Shown piece by piece: positions 21,922 to 31,126 of a stretch of 64,000 nt of DNA. Every line of letters begins with the position of its first letter. Position 1 is the first letter of the stretch. A program made the position numbers and the translations under genes. The stretch comes from Opitutia bacterium (GTDB lineage Bacteria > Verrucomicrobiota > Verrucomicrobiae > Opitutales > Opitutaceae), in assembly GCA_947442255.1 (NCBI GenBank), contig CANEVO010000007.1, positions 1 through 64,000 on the forward strand. The letters are read 5' to 3'. A model generated the notes under the pieces. That model saw only the letters and a program-made list of their open reading frames with translations, had not been told where the DNA came from and made no database searches.

Positions 21922-21975
21922 TTTTCTCCGCTTGCGCTCGTATGCGACGATTGCCGGGGTCAGCGACCGTGCGCG

Positions 21976-22629
21976 GCCGATCCAACCTCCGGCAGCGCAC
22001 TCTCGCTCGACTCGGGCGTGACGATCGCCAACAACGTCGTGGTCGGGACGGGCGGCACCGTAACCGGGACTGGCACGGCCGCACTCGGCGGGACGATCAG
22101 CGGCAACGGCGAGCTGGGCGGCACACTGACTGTGGCCAGCGGCGGTTCAATCGCCCCCGGCAACAGCCCCGGCACCCTTGCCGTCAACAACGGCTCGCTC
22201 ACGTTCGCGTCCGGTTCCACCTATGCGTGGGAGCTGAACAGCCTCACCACCGTTGGCGTCGGTTCGAACTACGATGTGATTGCCCTGACGGGTACGAGCA
22301 GCCTCAGCACAAATGCGGTTTTTCTGGTTCCGTCGTTCACCAGCACCGCGGCGGCACCGAATCTCGGCGCCACGTCTTGGAATTCCGCGCGCAGTTGGAC
22401 CGTGGTGGCGGGCAACAGCACGTCGACGATCAGCGGCACGTTCTTCGTCACAAACTCCGCCTGGAGCGGCAACGGCTCATTCAGCACCGGAATTTTCGGC
22501 GACGATCTCCGGCTCAACTGGACACCCACCGCGATTCCCGAACCGTCCACCTATACGGCAATTTTCTGCGTGGTCGCCTTGGCGACCGCCGGGTGGCGCC
22601 GGCAAAGGCAAAAGGCGGCGAGTCGTTGA
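21976..22629 (+). pseudogene. 5'-truncated autotransporter-repeat protein with PEP-CTERM sorting signal
   Basis: The open frame reads SGSALSLDSGVTIANNVVVG and continues with Gly/Thr/Asn-rich repeats such as GGTLTVASGGSIAPGNSPG, the autotransporter-associated beta-strand repeat. It ends with a textbook PEP-CTERM tail: IPEPSTY, a hydrophobic helix (TAIFCVVALATAGW) and basic RRQRQKAASR. PEP-CTERM proteins are exported by signal peptide and processed by exosortase. Here there is no signal peptide and only ~215 residues; such repeat proteins are usually many hundreds long. The frame begins about 55 bases after tRNA-Pro, so the 5' bulk has apparently been lost. A GTG at 22015 could start a 204-residue product, but it would lack a secretion signal. 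Confidence 0.75.
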
Positions 22630-22655
22630 CGATCCGACGCCCCCTCGCGATCCGC

Positions 22656-23420
22656 TCACTTGCCCGGCAATTTGATCTGCACGCCAGAGGAACTGTCGCC
22701 CTTTTCGGAAGCAGCCCCAGCCGCCGGCACCACGGTCGAAACCACGGGCGCGGGCAGGCTGGCCCGCAGCATCAGACCGCGCTGGGTCCACGGGCTGGAA
22801 GGATCGATCTGCATGAGCTGGTCGGAGTATTTTTGCACATCCGCCGCATTCCCGGCCTCGGCCGCCAGACTGGCCAGCTGATAGGCTGCCTCGGAACGCA
22901 CCGCGTTAAACTGGTTCGGATCCCCGGCGAGTTGCTTGAGTTCAGCCGTGCCTTCGCTCGTTTTGCCGGCTTGAATTTTCGAAAGCGCGCGACCGGTTTG
23001 AATCCGGGCGGCGAGCGGGCCGTCCTTCAAAATGGCGATGGCTTGGCCGTAGGCGGCGAGCGCATCGGCGGATTTTCCTGCCGCGTAACCCTCGTCGCCC
23101 ATGCGCAAATAGGCGATGCCGGCCAGCGAATGGCTCGCGTGACTCGAAGCGAAAGTCTTGAGTTGTTCCGTCGTGGTCGCAGCCGCATAGGCTTTTTCGA
23201 CGTCGAGTTCCTTCTGGCGCGCAAGGTATTCCCACGCACCCTTGGCGAGGATCGCCAGCAACACCGCGACGCACAGGCCCATCACGAGATTCCGGTTGGT
23301 CTGCCAGAATCGATGCAGCCGGTCCTCGAAAGTGATCGGCACATATTTCTCGTCGACCGAGACAAGATTGCGGTCGTCACCGGCAGGTTGCGGACTTGAG
23401 GGTGTGGCGGGCGTGGTCAT
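22656..23420 (-). CDS. membrane-anchored TPR-like protein
   Basis: 254 residues. A hydrophilic N-terminus is followed by one membrane helix (about 44-62, NLVMGLCVAVLLAILAKGAW) and then a helical repeat region resembling YfgM/TPR proteins, with paired helices such as LAGIAYLRMGDEGYAAG and SEAAYQLASLAAEAGNAAD. YfgM-type proteins work in the periplasm near the Sec translocon in enterobacteria; whether that holds here is unknown. The C-terminal ~35 residues are Ala/Ser/Val-rich linker. It starts 122 bases downstream of purU. Confidence 0.82.
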   Translation of the reverse strand: MTTPATPSSPQPAGDDRNLVSVDEKYVPITFEDRLHRFWQTNRNLVMGLCVAVLLAILAKGAWEYLARQKELDVEKAYAAATTTEQLKTFASSHASHSLAGIAYLRMGDEGYAAGKSADALAAYGQAIAILKDGPLAARIQTGRALSKIQAGKTSEGTAELKQLAGDPNQFNAVRSEAAYQLASLAAEAGNAADVQKYSDQLMQIDPSSPWTQRGLMLRASLPAPVVSTVVPAAGAASEKGDSSSGVQIKLPGK

Positions 23421-23542
23421 GCGCGAGAAGTTTGGTCTGGGAAACGGTCACAAGAACAAAACCCCCGCGCCATGTAAATGCCCGAAAAGGCGGGTTAATC
23501 TCACCCTCCAAAGGCCGCTTTTCCGCCGGCCAGGCCCGGCCG

Positions 23543-24433
23543 TCAGTCGAAAACGACCGTCTTGTTCCCGTAGACCAGCACGCGGCCTTCGAGATGCCAG
23601 CGCACCGCCTGGGCGAGGACCGACTTCTCAAGATCGCGCCCCTTGCGCACGAGATCCTCGACCCCGTGGCGGTGAGTCACGCCGGCGACATCCTGATGAA
23701 TGATTGGCCCTTCATCGAGATCGCGCGTCGCATAATGCGCCGTGGCACCGATCAGCTTCACGCCCCGGGCATGAGCCTGATGGTACGGCCGGCCGCCGGC
23801 GAAGGCGGGCAGGAACGAATGGTGGATGTTGATCACCGGCGCCTTGCATTTCTCCAGGAAATCGGCCGACAAAACCTGCATGTAGCGCGCGAGAATCACG
23901 AGGTCGGTGCGGAGCTCCGCCAGCAGGGCGAGTTGGCGCACCTCACCCTCCGCCTTGTTCGCGCCAGCCACGGGAATGTGAAAAAATGGCAGGCCATAAC
24001 CGCGCGCCGCCTCGGCCAAGTCCGAGTGATTGCTCACAATCGCCACGATATCGCAGGCATAATCCCCCGCCTTCCAGCGCAGCACGAGATCGTGGAAGCA
24101 ATGGTCGGCCTTGGAGACAAACACGGCAATCCGCGGCCGGTCGGCCGAGGAAAGAATTCGCACCTGCATGCCGAGCGACGCGGCAAATTCGAGAAATTCG
24201 CCCGCGGCCTCACCCACAGTCCGGCCACCCGAGGGCTTGCCCTGCGAAGCCTCGGCGAAGCAGGGCTCCCATTCCACGCGTTGGAAAAAGACGCCCGCCT
24301 CCATGTCGCGATGCTGGTCGGCGTGCAGGATGTTCCCGCCCCGCTCGAAGATCCAACCGGCCACGCACGCAACGAGTCCGGGCTGGTCGGGACCATGGAG
24401 CAGGGCGATGAGGGTGGCGGGGCCAGTGGGCAT
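23543..24433 (-). CDS. purU: formyltetrahydrofolate deformylase
   Basis: Hydrolyses 10-formyl-THF to THF and formate, balancing the one-carbon pool and supplying formate. 296 residues. An N-terminal ACT domain (about 5-85, LLHGPDQPGLVACVAGW) precedes the formyltransferase fold. Catalytic Asn-His is in VINIHHSFLPAF, the catalytic Asp in HYATRDLDEGPIIHQD, and GRPYHQAHARGVKLIGAT is typical of PurU. Family members are usually about 280-290 residues; the extra length is a short insert (ASQGKPSGG) after the ACT domain. No operon partner is obvious. Confidence 0.95.
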   Translation of the reverse strand: MPTGPATLIALLHGPDQPGLVACVAGWIFERGGNILHADQHRDMEAGVFFQRVEWEPCFAEASQGKPSGGRTVGEAAGEFLEFAASLGMQVRILSSADRPRIAVFVSKADHCFHDLVLRWKAGDYACDIVAIVSNHSDLAEAARGYGLPFFHIPVAGANKAEGEVRQLALLAELRTDLVILARYMQVLSADFLEKCKAPVINIHHSFLPAFAGGRPYHQAHARGVKLIGATAHYATRDLDEGPIIHQDVAGVTHRHGVEDLVRKGRDLEKSVLAQAVRWHLEGRVLVYGNKTVVFD

Positions 24434-24504
24434 GAAGGGCTACGTTGAAGCACGGGGACGCGCTTGTCACGTGCCACGTGAGCCCCCGCCGCCTCACCCG
24501 GCGC

Positions 24505-25488
24505 TCAAGTCAGCGGCAACAACAACACCTTGCCGGTGGTCGCCCGCCCCTCGAGGGCCCGATGCGCCTCCGCGGCCGCCGCAAGGGCATACGTGGCGCC
24601 GATCCGCACCCGCAATTCACCGGCCGTCGTCCACGCAAACAGATCACGAACGCGCGCCTGCAATTCGGCGGAAGTCAGCGTGTAATGCGTGAGCGTCGGC
24701 CGGGTGAAATGCAGCGAACCTTTTTGCGCCAGCAGGAGCGGGGCGAACGGCGCCACCGGGCCGCTCGCGTTGCCAAACGACACGAACATCCCCCGCGGGC
24801 GCAGGCTGTTGATCGTGCCTTCGAAAGTGTCCCTGCCGACCGCATCGTAGGCCACATCCACCCCGCGCCCATCGGTGAACGCCCGCACCGCATCCGAAAA
24901 ACTTTCCCGGGTGTAAACGCACACGGCATCGGCCCCGGCCGCGCGCGCCAGCCCGGCCTTCTCGTCGTTGCCGACGGTCGTGATGACCCGCGCGCCCCGC
25001 CGCTTGGCGATCTGGATGAGCAGCAGGCCGACGCCGCCCGCACCGGCGTGAATCAGGGCCGCATCACCGCGCTTCAGCGGAAACGTGTCGCAGGCAAGGT
25101 AGTGCGCCGTCATGCCCTGCAGCAGGAGCGCGGCCGCGGTTTGCGATGGCACGGCCGCCGGCACCGGCACGGCCTGACCGGCCGCTACCGTGGCCTCCTG
25201 GGCGTAAGCCCCATTGGCCCGCGCCGTGGCGATGCGATCGCCGATCCGAAATTCGGTCACGCCCTGCCCCACTTCCGTGACCACCCCGGCGGCCTCCGAA
25301 CCGAGAGTGTGCGGCAGTTCCACCTTGTAGAGTCCGCTCCGATGATAGGTGTCGATGAAGTTCACGCCCGCGACCTCGACACGGAAACGAACTTCGCCCG
25401 CCCGCGGTGACGGAACGGGAATATCCTCGGCGCGCAATTTTTCCGGGCCGCCGGTTTCGTGAATGCGGATCGCGAGCATGGCGTTCAC
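24505..25488 (-). CDS. NADPH:quinone oxidoreductase, zeta-crystallin type
   Basis: Zinc-independent medium-chain dehydrogenase/reductase of 327 residues. The N-terminal catalytic domain has GVNFIDTYHRSGLY and GSEAAGVVTEVG; the Rossmann domain has IHAGAGGVGLLLIQIAKRRGA, the AXXGXXG-like motif of quinone reductases, and YDAVGRDTFEG. It lacks the zinc-binding cysteines of alcohol dehydrogenases. It probably reduces quinones or other reactive enones with NADPH. It sits between purU and the DUF3568-like gene, all on the minus strand. Confidence 0.92.
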   Translation of the reverse strand: MNAMLAIRIHETGGPEKLRAEDIPVPSPRAGEVRFRVEVAGVNFIDTYHRSGLYKVELPHTLGSEAAGVVTEVGQGVTEFRIGDRIATARANGAYAQEATVAAGQAVPVPAAVPSQTAAALLLQGMTAHYLACDTFPLKRGDAALIHAGAGGVGLLLIQIAKRRGARVITTVGNDEKAGLARAAGADAVCVYTRESFSDAVRAFTDGRGVDVAYDAVGRDTFEGTINSLRPRGMFVSFGNASGPVAPFAPLLLAQKGSLHFTRPTLTHYTLTSAELQARVRDLFAWTTAGELRVRIGATYALAAAAEAHRALEGRATTGKVLLLPLT

Positions 25489-25529
25489 GAAAGGCGAAAC
25501 CGGCGAAAAGGAAACACCGGAAACGCGAC

Positions 25530-25937
25530 TTACAACCGCTTCTCGATCGCCGTGTAAACCTTCTGGGCCGAGGCCAAGTCGCCCTTCAATCCGTAGCGAA
25601 CCTTGACGCTCGTGAGGTTTTTTCCGGCTTCCTTCATTTTCACCGTGACGAGGGTGTCGGCCGAATCGTGGGCGCGCAGCTCGGCCTCGGCCGGTTTACG
25701 ATCATCCCGGGTCTCAAAAAGCCCGAGGTCCTTCAGGGCAATTTTGGCGGCCGCCTGCGCCGCGGTGAAGTCGCGATCGACGAAACCCTGCCATTGGCCA
25801 AACTTGTATTCGCCCCGGGTCGACGGGTTCACCCACACTTGGGTGTAACCCGGGCCGGCGCTGAGCCGGGGTCCGGTGAGCACGATCAGCGAACGCCAGC
25901 CACGCGCGGTGAAACGGTTTTTGATTTTCGTCTTCAT
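25530..25937 (-). CDS. DUF3568-like small exported protein
   Basis: 135 residues from the ATG at 25937. The C-terminal ~100 residues look like DUF3568: DFTAAQAAAKIALKDLG, a beta segment DTLVTVKMKE, then TSVKVRYGLKGDLASAQKVYTAIEKRL. Such proteins are usually lipoproteins. Here the N-terminus is MKTKIKNRFTARGWRSLIVL followed by TGPRLSAGPGYTQ: a basic, then short hydrophobic segment with Tyr where a lipobox Cys would be expected. So it may be secreted without a lipid, or the signal may have decayed. Function unknown. Confidence 0.65.
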   Translation of the reverse strand: MKTKIKNRFTARGWRSLIVLTGPRLSAGPGYTQVWVNPSTRGEYKFGQWQGFVDRDFTAAQAAAKIALKDLGLFETRDDRKPAEAELRAHDSADTLVTVKMKEAGKNLTSVKVRYGLKGDLASAQKVYTAIEKRL

Positions 25938-26117
25938 GAGCGGTGAGATTCGGATCTCCGACACCACCCTCGCACCGAGGTTCACGCACCGATCCCCGCC
26001 AACCGGCGCTTGATCGTCTTTTCCCCAATACCGCCGAGACGTTGGACCGCCAAGGTCCAACATCACCCATTCCAAAAGCTATGACACCCGGTCACATATT
26101 CCGGGTATGCCCCGCGA

Positions 26118-29100
26118 TTAAATCACGTTCACGTTGCCGCGATACCGCTGGATCGGTTTTACGCCGACGTGCTTTTCCTTCAGCGCGCGGATGCCCTGCA
26201 TTGCCGCCTCCGCACCCGTGATCGTCGTCATGATGCACACGTTGTGGGCATAGGCGGCCGAGCGGATGGCGTTTTCATCCCGCCGCGGCACCATGCCACC
26301 GGGCGTGTTGATCACCATCTGGATCTGGCCATTCTTGATCAGGTCGACCGCGTTAGGACGGCCTTCCTGAATTTTGGCGAGCCGCTTCACGTTCACGCCG
26401 CCCTCTGTCAGGGTTTTCGCCGTGCCGCTCGTCGAGTAGATTGCAAATCCGAGCTTTTCGAGTCCGCGGGCAATTTCCACGGCGCGCTTCTTGTCTGCGT
26501 CCTTCACCGAGAGAAACACGTTGCCCTTCACCGGCAGGCCGGGTTTCGCCGCGGCCTGCGCCTTCGCAAACGCCACGCCGAGATCGTCGTCGAGGCCCAT
26601 GACTTCGCCGGTCGACCGCATTTCCGGCCCCAGCGCGATCGTCGCCCCCGGGAACCGGACGAACGGAAACACGGCTTCCTTCACGCACCAGTGCTTCGGG
26701 GTCTGCTCCCGCGTGAAACCGAGATCCTTCAGTTTCGCGCCCGTCATGACCTTGGCCGCCAGCTTCGCCAGCGGCACGCCGATCGCCTTTGCGACAAAGG
26801 GCACCGTGCGCGACGCCCGGGGGTTTACCTCAAGCACGTAGAGCAGGTTGTCCTTGATCGCGAACTGCACGTTCATCAGTCCGATGACCTTGAGCTCGCG
26901 CGCGAGCTCGTAGGTGGCTTTGCGGACGATGTTGAGCATCTCCTTCGAAAGGGTGTGCGGCGGCATCACCATCGCCGCGTCGCCGGAATGCACGCCGGCA
27001 TACTCGATGTGCTCCAGCATGCCACCGATGACGGACGTTTCACCGTCGCTGATACAGTCGACGTCGAGCTCGATCGCGTCCTCGAGGAATTTGTCGATCA
27101 GCACCGGCTTGTCCGGCATGACATCGAACGCCTGACGCACCACCGCGCGGAACTCTTCCTCGCTATAAACGATGAACATGCCGCGACCGCCGAGCACGAA
27201 CGACGGGCGGAGGAGCACGGGAAAGCCGATTTCGTGGGCCGATTTCAACGCATCGACCTCGTTCATCGCCGTGCGATTGGCGGGCGACTTGAGACCCGCT
27301 TTGTCGAGGATCGCCGAAAACTGTTTCCGATCCTCGGCCATCTCGATGCTCTCGGGCGAGGTGCCGATGATGTTCACGCCGTTGGCCTTCAACGCCGTCG
27401 CGAGATTGAGCGGCGTCTGTCCGCCGAACTGCACGATGGCGCCGTCGCATTTCTCCTGCTGGTAAATCTCCAGCACGTCCTCGAGCGTAAGCGGCTCGAA
27501 GTAGAGCCGGTCGCTGGTGTCGTAGTCCGTCGAGACGGTCTCGGGATTCGAATTCACCATCACGCTCTCGTAGCCGATCTCGCGGAGCGCGAAGCTCGCA
27601 TGCACGCAGCAATAATCGAACTCGATGCCCTGGCCGATGCGGTTCGGCCCGCCGCCCAAGATCATGATCTTCTTCTTGCCGGTCGGCGGGAGCACTTCGC
27701 TTTCGTCGCCGTAGCTCGAATAGTAATAAGGCGTGAATGCCTCGAATTCCGCCGCGCAGGTGTCGACGAGACGGTAGGTGGTGTTCACCCCGCGCCGCTT
27801 CCGCTCCGTGCGCACCGTCGCGAGGTCGCTCTTGAGCAAATGGGCGAGCTGCACATCGGAAAACCCGAACTGCTTCGCCCGCCGCAACGCCGTCGCGTCG
27901 ATAGTCGCGAGCGTCTGCCTCCGCAGTTCCTCCTCCATTTCAAAAATCTCGCGGAGCTGGTGCAGGAACCACGGATCGATCTTGGTCAGATCGAAGATCC
28001 GCTCGACCGTGTAGCCCGCCCGGAAAGCATGGCGGATGTAGAAAATCCGCTCCGCGTTCGGGGTCCCCAGCTTGGCGTTGATCGTCTTTTCCTCGACCGG
28101 CTCGTCGCCGCCATGCTTGCCGCCACCCCCGAAGCCCCAGGCGCCAATTTCGAGGGAGCGCAGGCATTTCTGCATCGACTCCTTGAAGGTGCGTCCGATC
28201 GCCATCGCCTCGCCGACCGACTTCATCGCCGAGGTCAGCGTCGCATCGGCATCGGGGAATTTTTCGAACGTGAAACGCGGGATCTTGGTGACGACGTAGT
28301 CGATCGTCGGCTCGAAGCTCGCCGGCGTGAGGCGCGTGATGTCGTTGCGCAGTTCGTCGAGCGTGTAGCCGACGGCCAGCTTCGCGGCGATTTTCGCGAT
28401 CGGAAACCCCGTCGCCTTCGACGCCAGCGCCGAGGACCGCGACACGCGCGGGTTCATCTCGATCACCACCATGCGGCCGGTGTCCGGATCGACGGAGAAC
28501 TGGATGTTCGAACCGCCAGTCTCGACGCCGATCTCGCGAATGACCGCAAACGAAGCGTCGCGCATGACCTGAAATTCCTTGTCCGTCAGCGTCATCGCGG
28601 GCGCGACGGTGATGGAGTCGCCCGTATGCACGCCCATCGGATCGAAATTCTCGATCGAGCAAATCACGACGCACTGATCCTTGTGGTCGCGCATCACCTC
28701 CATCTCGTACTCTTTCCAGCCGAGCAGACACTCCTCGACGAGGACCTCGTGCACCGGCGAGAGGGCGAGCCCGTTGGCGACGATTCGCTCGAATTCCTCT
28801 TTGTTGTAAGCGATCCCGCCTCCGGAACCGCCCAGGGTGAACGAGGGCCGGATAATGAGCGGAAACACTCCGAGGAAATCCGCGGCATCGCGGGCCTCGG
28901 CGATGGATTTGACCGTGCGCGATTTCGCGACATCGAGGCCGATCTTGAGCATGCACTGCTTGAACAGCTCGCGATCCTCGCCCTTGTTGATCGCCTCGGG
29001 CTTGGCCCCGATCATTTCCACGCCGTACTTGGCGAGAATCCCGGCCTTGTTAAGGTCCATCGAGAGATTCAACGCCGTCTGGCCACCCAGCGTGGGCAGC

Positions 29101-29357
29101 AGCGCCGACGGCTTTTCCGCCGCGATGATTTTCTCCAGAATGTCGACCGTCAGCGGCTCGATGTAGGTCACATCGGCGAACTCCGGATCGGTCATGATCG
29201 TGGCCGGGTTCGAGTTCACGAGGATGACGCGGTAGCCTTCCTCCTTCAGAGCTTTGCAGGCCTGGGTGCCGGAGTAATCGAACTCGCAAGCCTGGCCGAT
29301 CACGATGGGACCGGCACCGATGATGAGAATGGACTTCAGGTCAGTGCGCTTGGGCAT
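26118..29357 (-). CDS. carB: carbamoyl-phosphate synthase large subunit
   Basis: Makes carbamoyl phosphate from bicarbonate, ammonia (from CarA) and two ATP, for arginine and pyrimidine synthesis. 1079 residues, full length. The two homologous ATP-grasp halves are clear: [22 protein letters not shown] opens the first, and [20 protein letters not shown] opens the second. Each has the LRPSFVLGG or IRPSFTLGG motif and [17 protein letters not shown] or [17 protein letters not shown]. An MGS-type allosteric domain closes the protein ([36 protein letters not shown]). carA is not in the window. Confidence 0.98.
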   Translation of the reverse strand: MPKRTDLKSILIIGAGPIVIGQACEFDYSGTQACKALKEEGYRVILVNSNPATIMTDPEFADVTYIEPLTVDILEKIIAAEKPSALLPTLGGQTALNLSMDLNKAGILAKYGVEMIGAKPEAINKGEDRELFKQCMLKIGLDVAKSRTVKSIAEARDAADFLGVFPLIIRPSFTLGGSGGGIAYNKEEFERIVANGLALSPVHEVLVEECLLGWKEYEMEVMRDHKDQCVVICSIENFDPMGVHTGDSITVAPAMTLTDKEFQVMRDASFAVIREIGVETGGSNIQFSVDPDTGRMVVIEMNPRVSRSSALASKATGFPIAKIAAKLAVGYTLDELRNDITRLTPASFEPTIDYVVTKIPRFTFEKFPDADATLTSAMKSVGEAMAIGRTFKESMQKCLRSLEIGAWGFGGGGKHGGDEPVEEKTINAKLGTPNAERIFYIRHAFRAGYTVERIFDLTKIDPWFLHQLREIFEMEEELRRQTLATIDATALRRAKQFGFSDVQLAHLLKSDLATVRTERKRRGVNTTYRLVDTCAAEFEAFTPYYYSSYGDESEVLPPTGKKKIMILGGGPNRIGQGIEFDYCCVHASFALREIGYESVMVNSNPETVSTDYDTSDRLYFEPLTLEDVLEIYQQEKCDGAIVQFGGQTPLNLATALKANGVNIIGTSPESIEMAEDRKQFSAILDKAGLKSPANRTAMNEVDALKSAHEIGFPVLLRPSFVLGGRGMFIVYSEEEFRAVVRQAFDVMPDKPVLIDKFLEDAIELDVDCISDGETSVIGGMLEHIEYAGVHSGDAAMVMPPHTLSKEMLNIVRKATYELARELKVIGLMNVQFAIKDNLLYVLEVNPRASRTVPFVAKAIGVPLAKLAAKVMTGAKLKDLGFTREQTPKHWCVKEAVFPFVRFPGATIALGPEMRSTGEVMGLDDDLGVAFAKAQAAAKPGLPVKGNVFLSVKDADKKRAVEIARGLEKLGFAIYSTSGTAKTLTEGGVNVKRLAKIQEGRPNAVDLIKNGQIQMVINTPGGMVPRRDENAIRSAAYAHNVCIMTTITGAEAAMQGIRALKEKHVGVKPIQRYRGNVNVI

Positions 29358-29497
29358 GGGCGTAGATTTCGGCGAGAGTTGGGGGCGGCAAAACGCGCGG
29401 CAAGCGGGAAAGCTGAGTCCCAGCGCATTCTCCAGAACGGCCCGCCCGGCAGGGAGACCACCCCCGGGGGGGGGCGGTGCCTCTGGCCCTCTCCGTC

Positions 29498-29690
29498 AGC
29501 CCAACCTTGACACGTCGATGCCGAGCACGCGCGCGGCGGCGGTTTTGTCGCCGCGGCAGGCATGCCGCACCATGTCGATGTACTACTTTTCCTGACCGGC
29601 CAGATACTCGGTGAGCGCGAGCCAGTCCTTCGGCTCACTGAGCAACGAAGAAACATGGAGCGCGAATGAGCGCGACGCGTTCACCTCCGC
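29498..29690 (-). pseudogene. remnant of a Fis-type helix-turn-helix regulator C-terminus
   Basis: On the minus strand the frame reads SEPKDWLALTEYLAGQEK, then TAG (about 29580-29582), then YIDMVRHACRGDKTAAARVLGID and VSRLG before a TGA at 29498. The segment DMVRHACRGDKTAAARVLGID matches the Fis/NtrC-type helix-turn-helix (helix, GDKTAAARVLGI turn, recognition helix). Restoring Gln at the TAG would make a continuous domain. No start and no upstream receiver or AAA domain is present, so this is a 3' fragment of a sigma-54 activator-like gene or a stand-alone Fis-like protein. Confidence 0.6.
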
Positions 29691-29693
29691 CTT

Positions 29694-29806
29694 ATGAACC
29701 CCACCGATAATATCACGATTGGAATGGATCTCAGGGACCACCGGCACACGGTGTGGGCCTTCAGCGCCGCGGGTGACATCGTCACCGAGGAAACGGCTGT
29801 CCCGGA
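29694..29806 (+). mobile_element. IS110-family transposase N-terminal fragment
   Basis: The ATG at 29694 starts NPTDNITIGMDLRDHRHTVWAF followed by SAAGDIVTEETAV, which matches the extreme N-terminus of IS110-type (DEDD) transposases, including the first catalytic Asp in IGMDL. After ~36 residues the similarity stops and the frame runs into the tRNA-Gly gene. The rest of the DEDD domain and the Tnp_20 serine domain are absent. I see no second end of an element, so only a scar remains, 17 bases short of the tRNA 3' end. Confidence 0.65.
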
Positions 29807-29822
29807 TTGGGTCGGGGAAGCG

Positions 29823-29896
29823 TGGAGCGGGCGGAGGGAATCGAACCCTCGAGACCAGTTTGGAAAACTGGAGTTTTACCACTAAACTACGCCCGC
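29823..29896 (-). tRNA. tRNA-Gly (anticodon TCC)
   Basis: Minus-strand cloverleaf of 74 bases including CCA. Acceptor GCGGGCG pairs with CGCCCGC, D arm TTTAGTGGTAAAA, anticodon stem CCAGT/ACTGG with loop TTTCCAA (anticodon TCC), T arm GAGGGTTCGATTCCCTC, discriminator T. The encoded CCA is at 29823-29825. IS110 debris abuts its 3' side. Confidence 0.97.
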
Positions 29897-30012
29897 GAGG
29901 CGCAGAAACGCAGCTTCACGGCAGTCGCCGTCTCTGGTCAAGCCCGCTCCAAGGGGTTCTGTGCCGCCTACCGACCCGGGGCTGGCTTTCCACCCGCCAA
30001 CGCCAGGCGTGA

Positions 30013-30420
30013 TCAATAGACCCGCCAAGGCCAGGCCACGCAGCCGTCGATATCGCGAATGAGGGCGAAGTCCGCCTTCCCTTTCAGCACAAACGGCAGC
30101 ACCTCGACCGCCGCCGGAAGCAAGGCCCGCGCCGCGCGCCAGCTCTTGCCACTGACGTGGACATCGTCGACCAAAAGAATTCGCCGCCAGGACCCGAGTT
30201 CCGGCACGGCGGACAACAGCTTCGGCTCGGGAAATCGCGGCTCGTTGGCCTCGTCGCGGTAGTTGAGCGCGATCACCTTCATCTCGACGCCGAGCCGCTG
30301 GGCCGCCAGCGCGGCCGGCACCACGCCACCAGCCGCGATACCGACGACGCCGTCGATCTCCGCAGGGAATTTCCACGCCGCAAGGCGTTCGGTGATCTCC
30401 CGGAAGGAAAGTAGGGTCAT
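30013..30420 (-). CDS. phosphoribosyltransferase-family protein
   Basis: 135 residues with the type I PRTase fold. The PRPP-binding signature is ILLVDDVHVSGKSW (about 82-95), and VVGIAAGGVVPAALAAQRL supplies the pyrophosphate loop. It is short, like xanthine/hypoxanthine PRTases or ComF/PyrR-type members, so the acceptor base is not defined; YRDEANEPRFPEPKLL is the variable hood region. It lies 49 bases downstream of a predicted membrane protein on the same strand, suggesting a two-gene unit, perhaps for base salvage. Confidence 0.85.
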   Translation of the reverse strand: MTLLSFREITERLAAWKFPAEIDGVVGIAAGGVVPAALAAQRLGVEMKVIALNYRDEANEPRFPEPKLLSAVPELGSWRRILLVDDVHVSGKSWRAARALLPAAVEVLPFVLKGKADFALIRDIDGCVAWPWRVY

Positions 30421-30469
30421 ACGACAGGGGCGAGACGAGAAGCTCGCGCCGGCGCCAAATGAGCGAACT

Positions 30470-31024
30470 TCAACGCGTAAGCCTAGTTTTCGGATAAACG
30501 ATAGCCAGCGCGCCGTTAATCGCTAACAGCACCACCAGCGCCGCGAGGCCACCGCGAATCGATTGGCCCAGAATGTCGACGAAGGCGCCGGGCGGCCCGA
30601 AACCCGAGACCGTCTGCAGTTCCGCCACGACCAGCCGGGCGACCAAGCAGGCGAGCGGGGCAATCACGAACGCCCGCGGCGCCCGGCGAACGGCCCAAGC
30701 CGCGATCAACGTGAAAACGACGAGCTCCGATGCGAGCCCGCTCAAAAACCGCCACGCCGGCAGACCGGTCACCACGAGATTGATCGCGGGCGCAAACAAC
30801 GCGACGACCAGGGCCATGCGAACACCGTAAAAATAAACGGCCACAAACGCGGTCCAGAACATCGGCAGCAAATACGCGCCCAACGGGCGGTCGCCCGACC
30901 ACGGTATGAGGTGGACCGCAAACGGCACCAGCCAGGCAACGAACAGCAGCGCGGCCGTTTCGCGCAGCCCCGCTTTCCGGTCGGTCGTTACCGCCGGCGA
31001 AAAGGTCGTGGAATTCGAAATCAT
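30470..31024 (-). CDS. polytopic membrane protein, ECF S-component-like
   Basis: 184 residues with five or six hydrophobic helices (LLFVAWLVPFAVHLI, MFWTAFVAVYFYG, LVVALFAPAINLVVTG, LVVFTLIAAWAVRR, and ALVVLLAINGALAIVY). The size, topology and the APAINLVVTGLP loop recall substrate-binding subunits of energy-coupling-factor vitamin transporters, but the match is by character only. No ECF ATPase or T subunit is in the window. It starts at 31024, diverging from rsmE, and is followed by the phosphoribosyltransferase. Confidence 0.65.
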   Translation of the reverse strand: MISNSTTFSPAVTTDRKAGLRETAALLFVAWLVPFAVHLIPWSGDRPLGAYLLPMFWTAFVAVYFYGVRMALVVALFAPAINLVVTGLPAWRFLSGLASELVVFTLIAAWAVRRAPRAFVIAPLACLVARLVVAELQTVSGFGPPGAFVDILGQSIRGGLAALVVLLAINGALAIVYPKTRLTR

Positions 31025-31126
31025 CGCCTTTTCAACTACAATGCCCCGCCGCTCGCGCAAACCCGAATGCGCCGGTCGCCGTACCAGCCGGGATTCATGG
31101 ATTGCCTCGTCGCCCACCGCCGCCCA

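Noticed and set aside
26169..29510. A 1113-codon open frame antisense to carB
   Set aside because: It mirrors carB codon-for-codon, is His/Arg/Asp-rich and matches no family. carB is full length and canonical.
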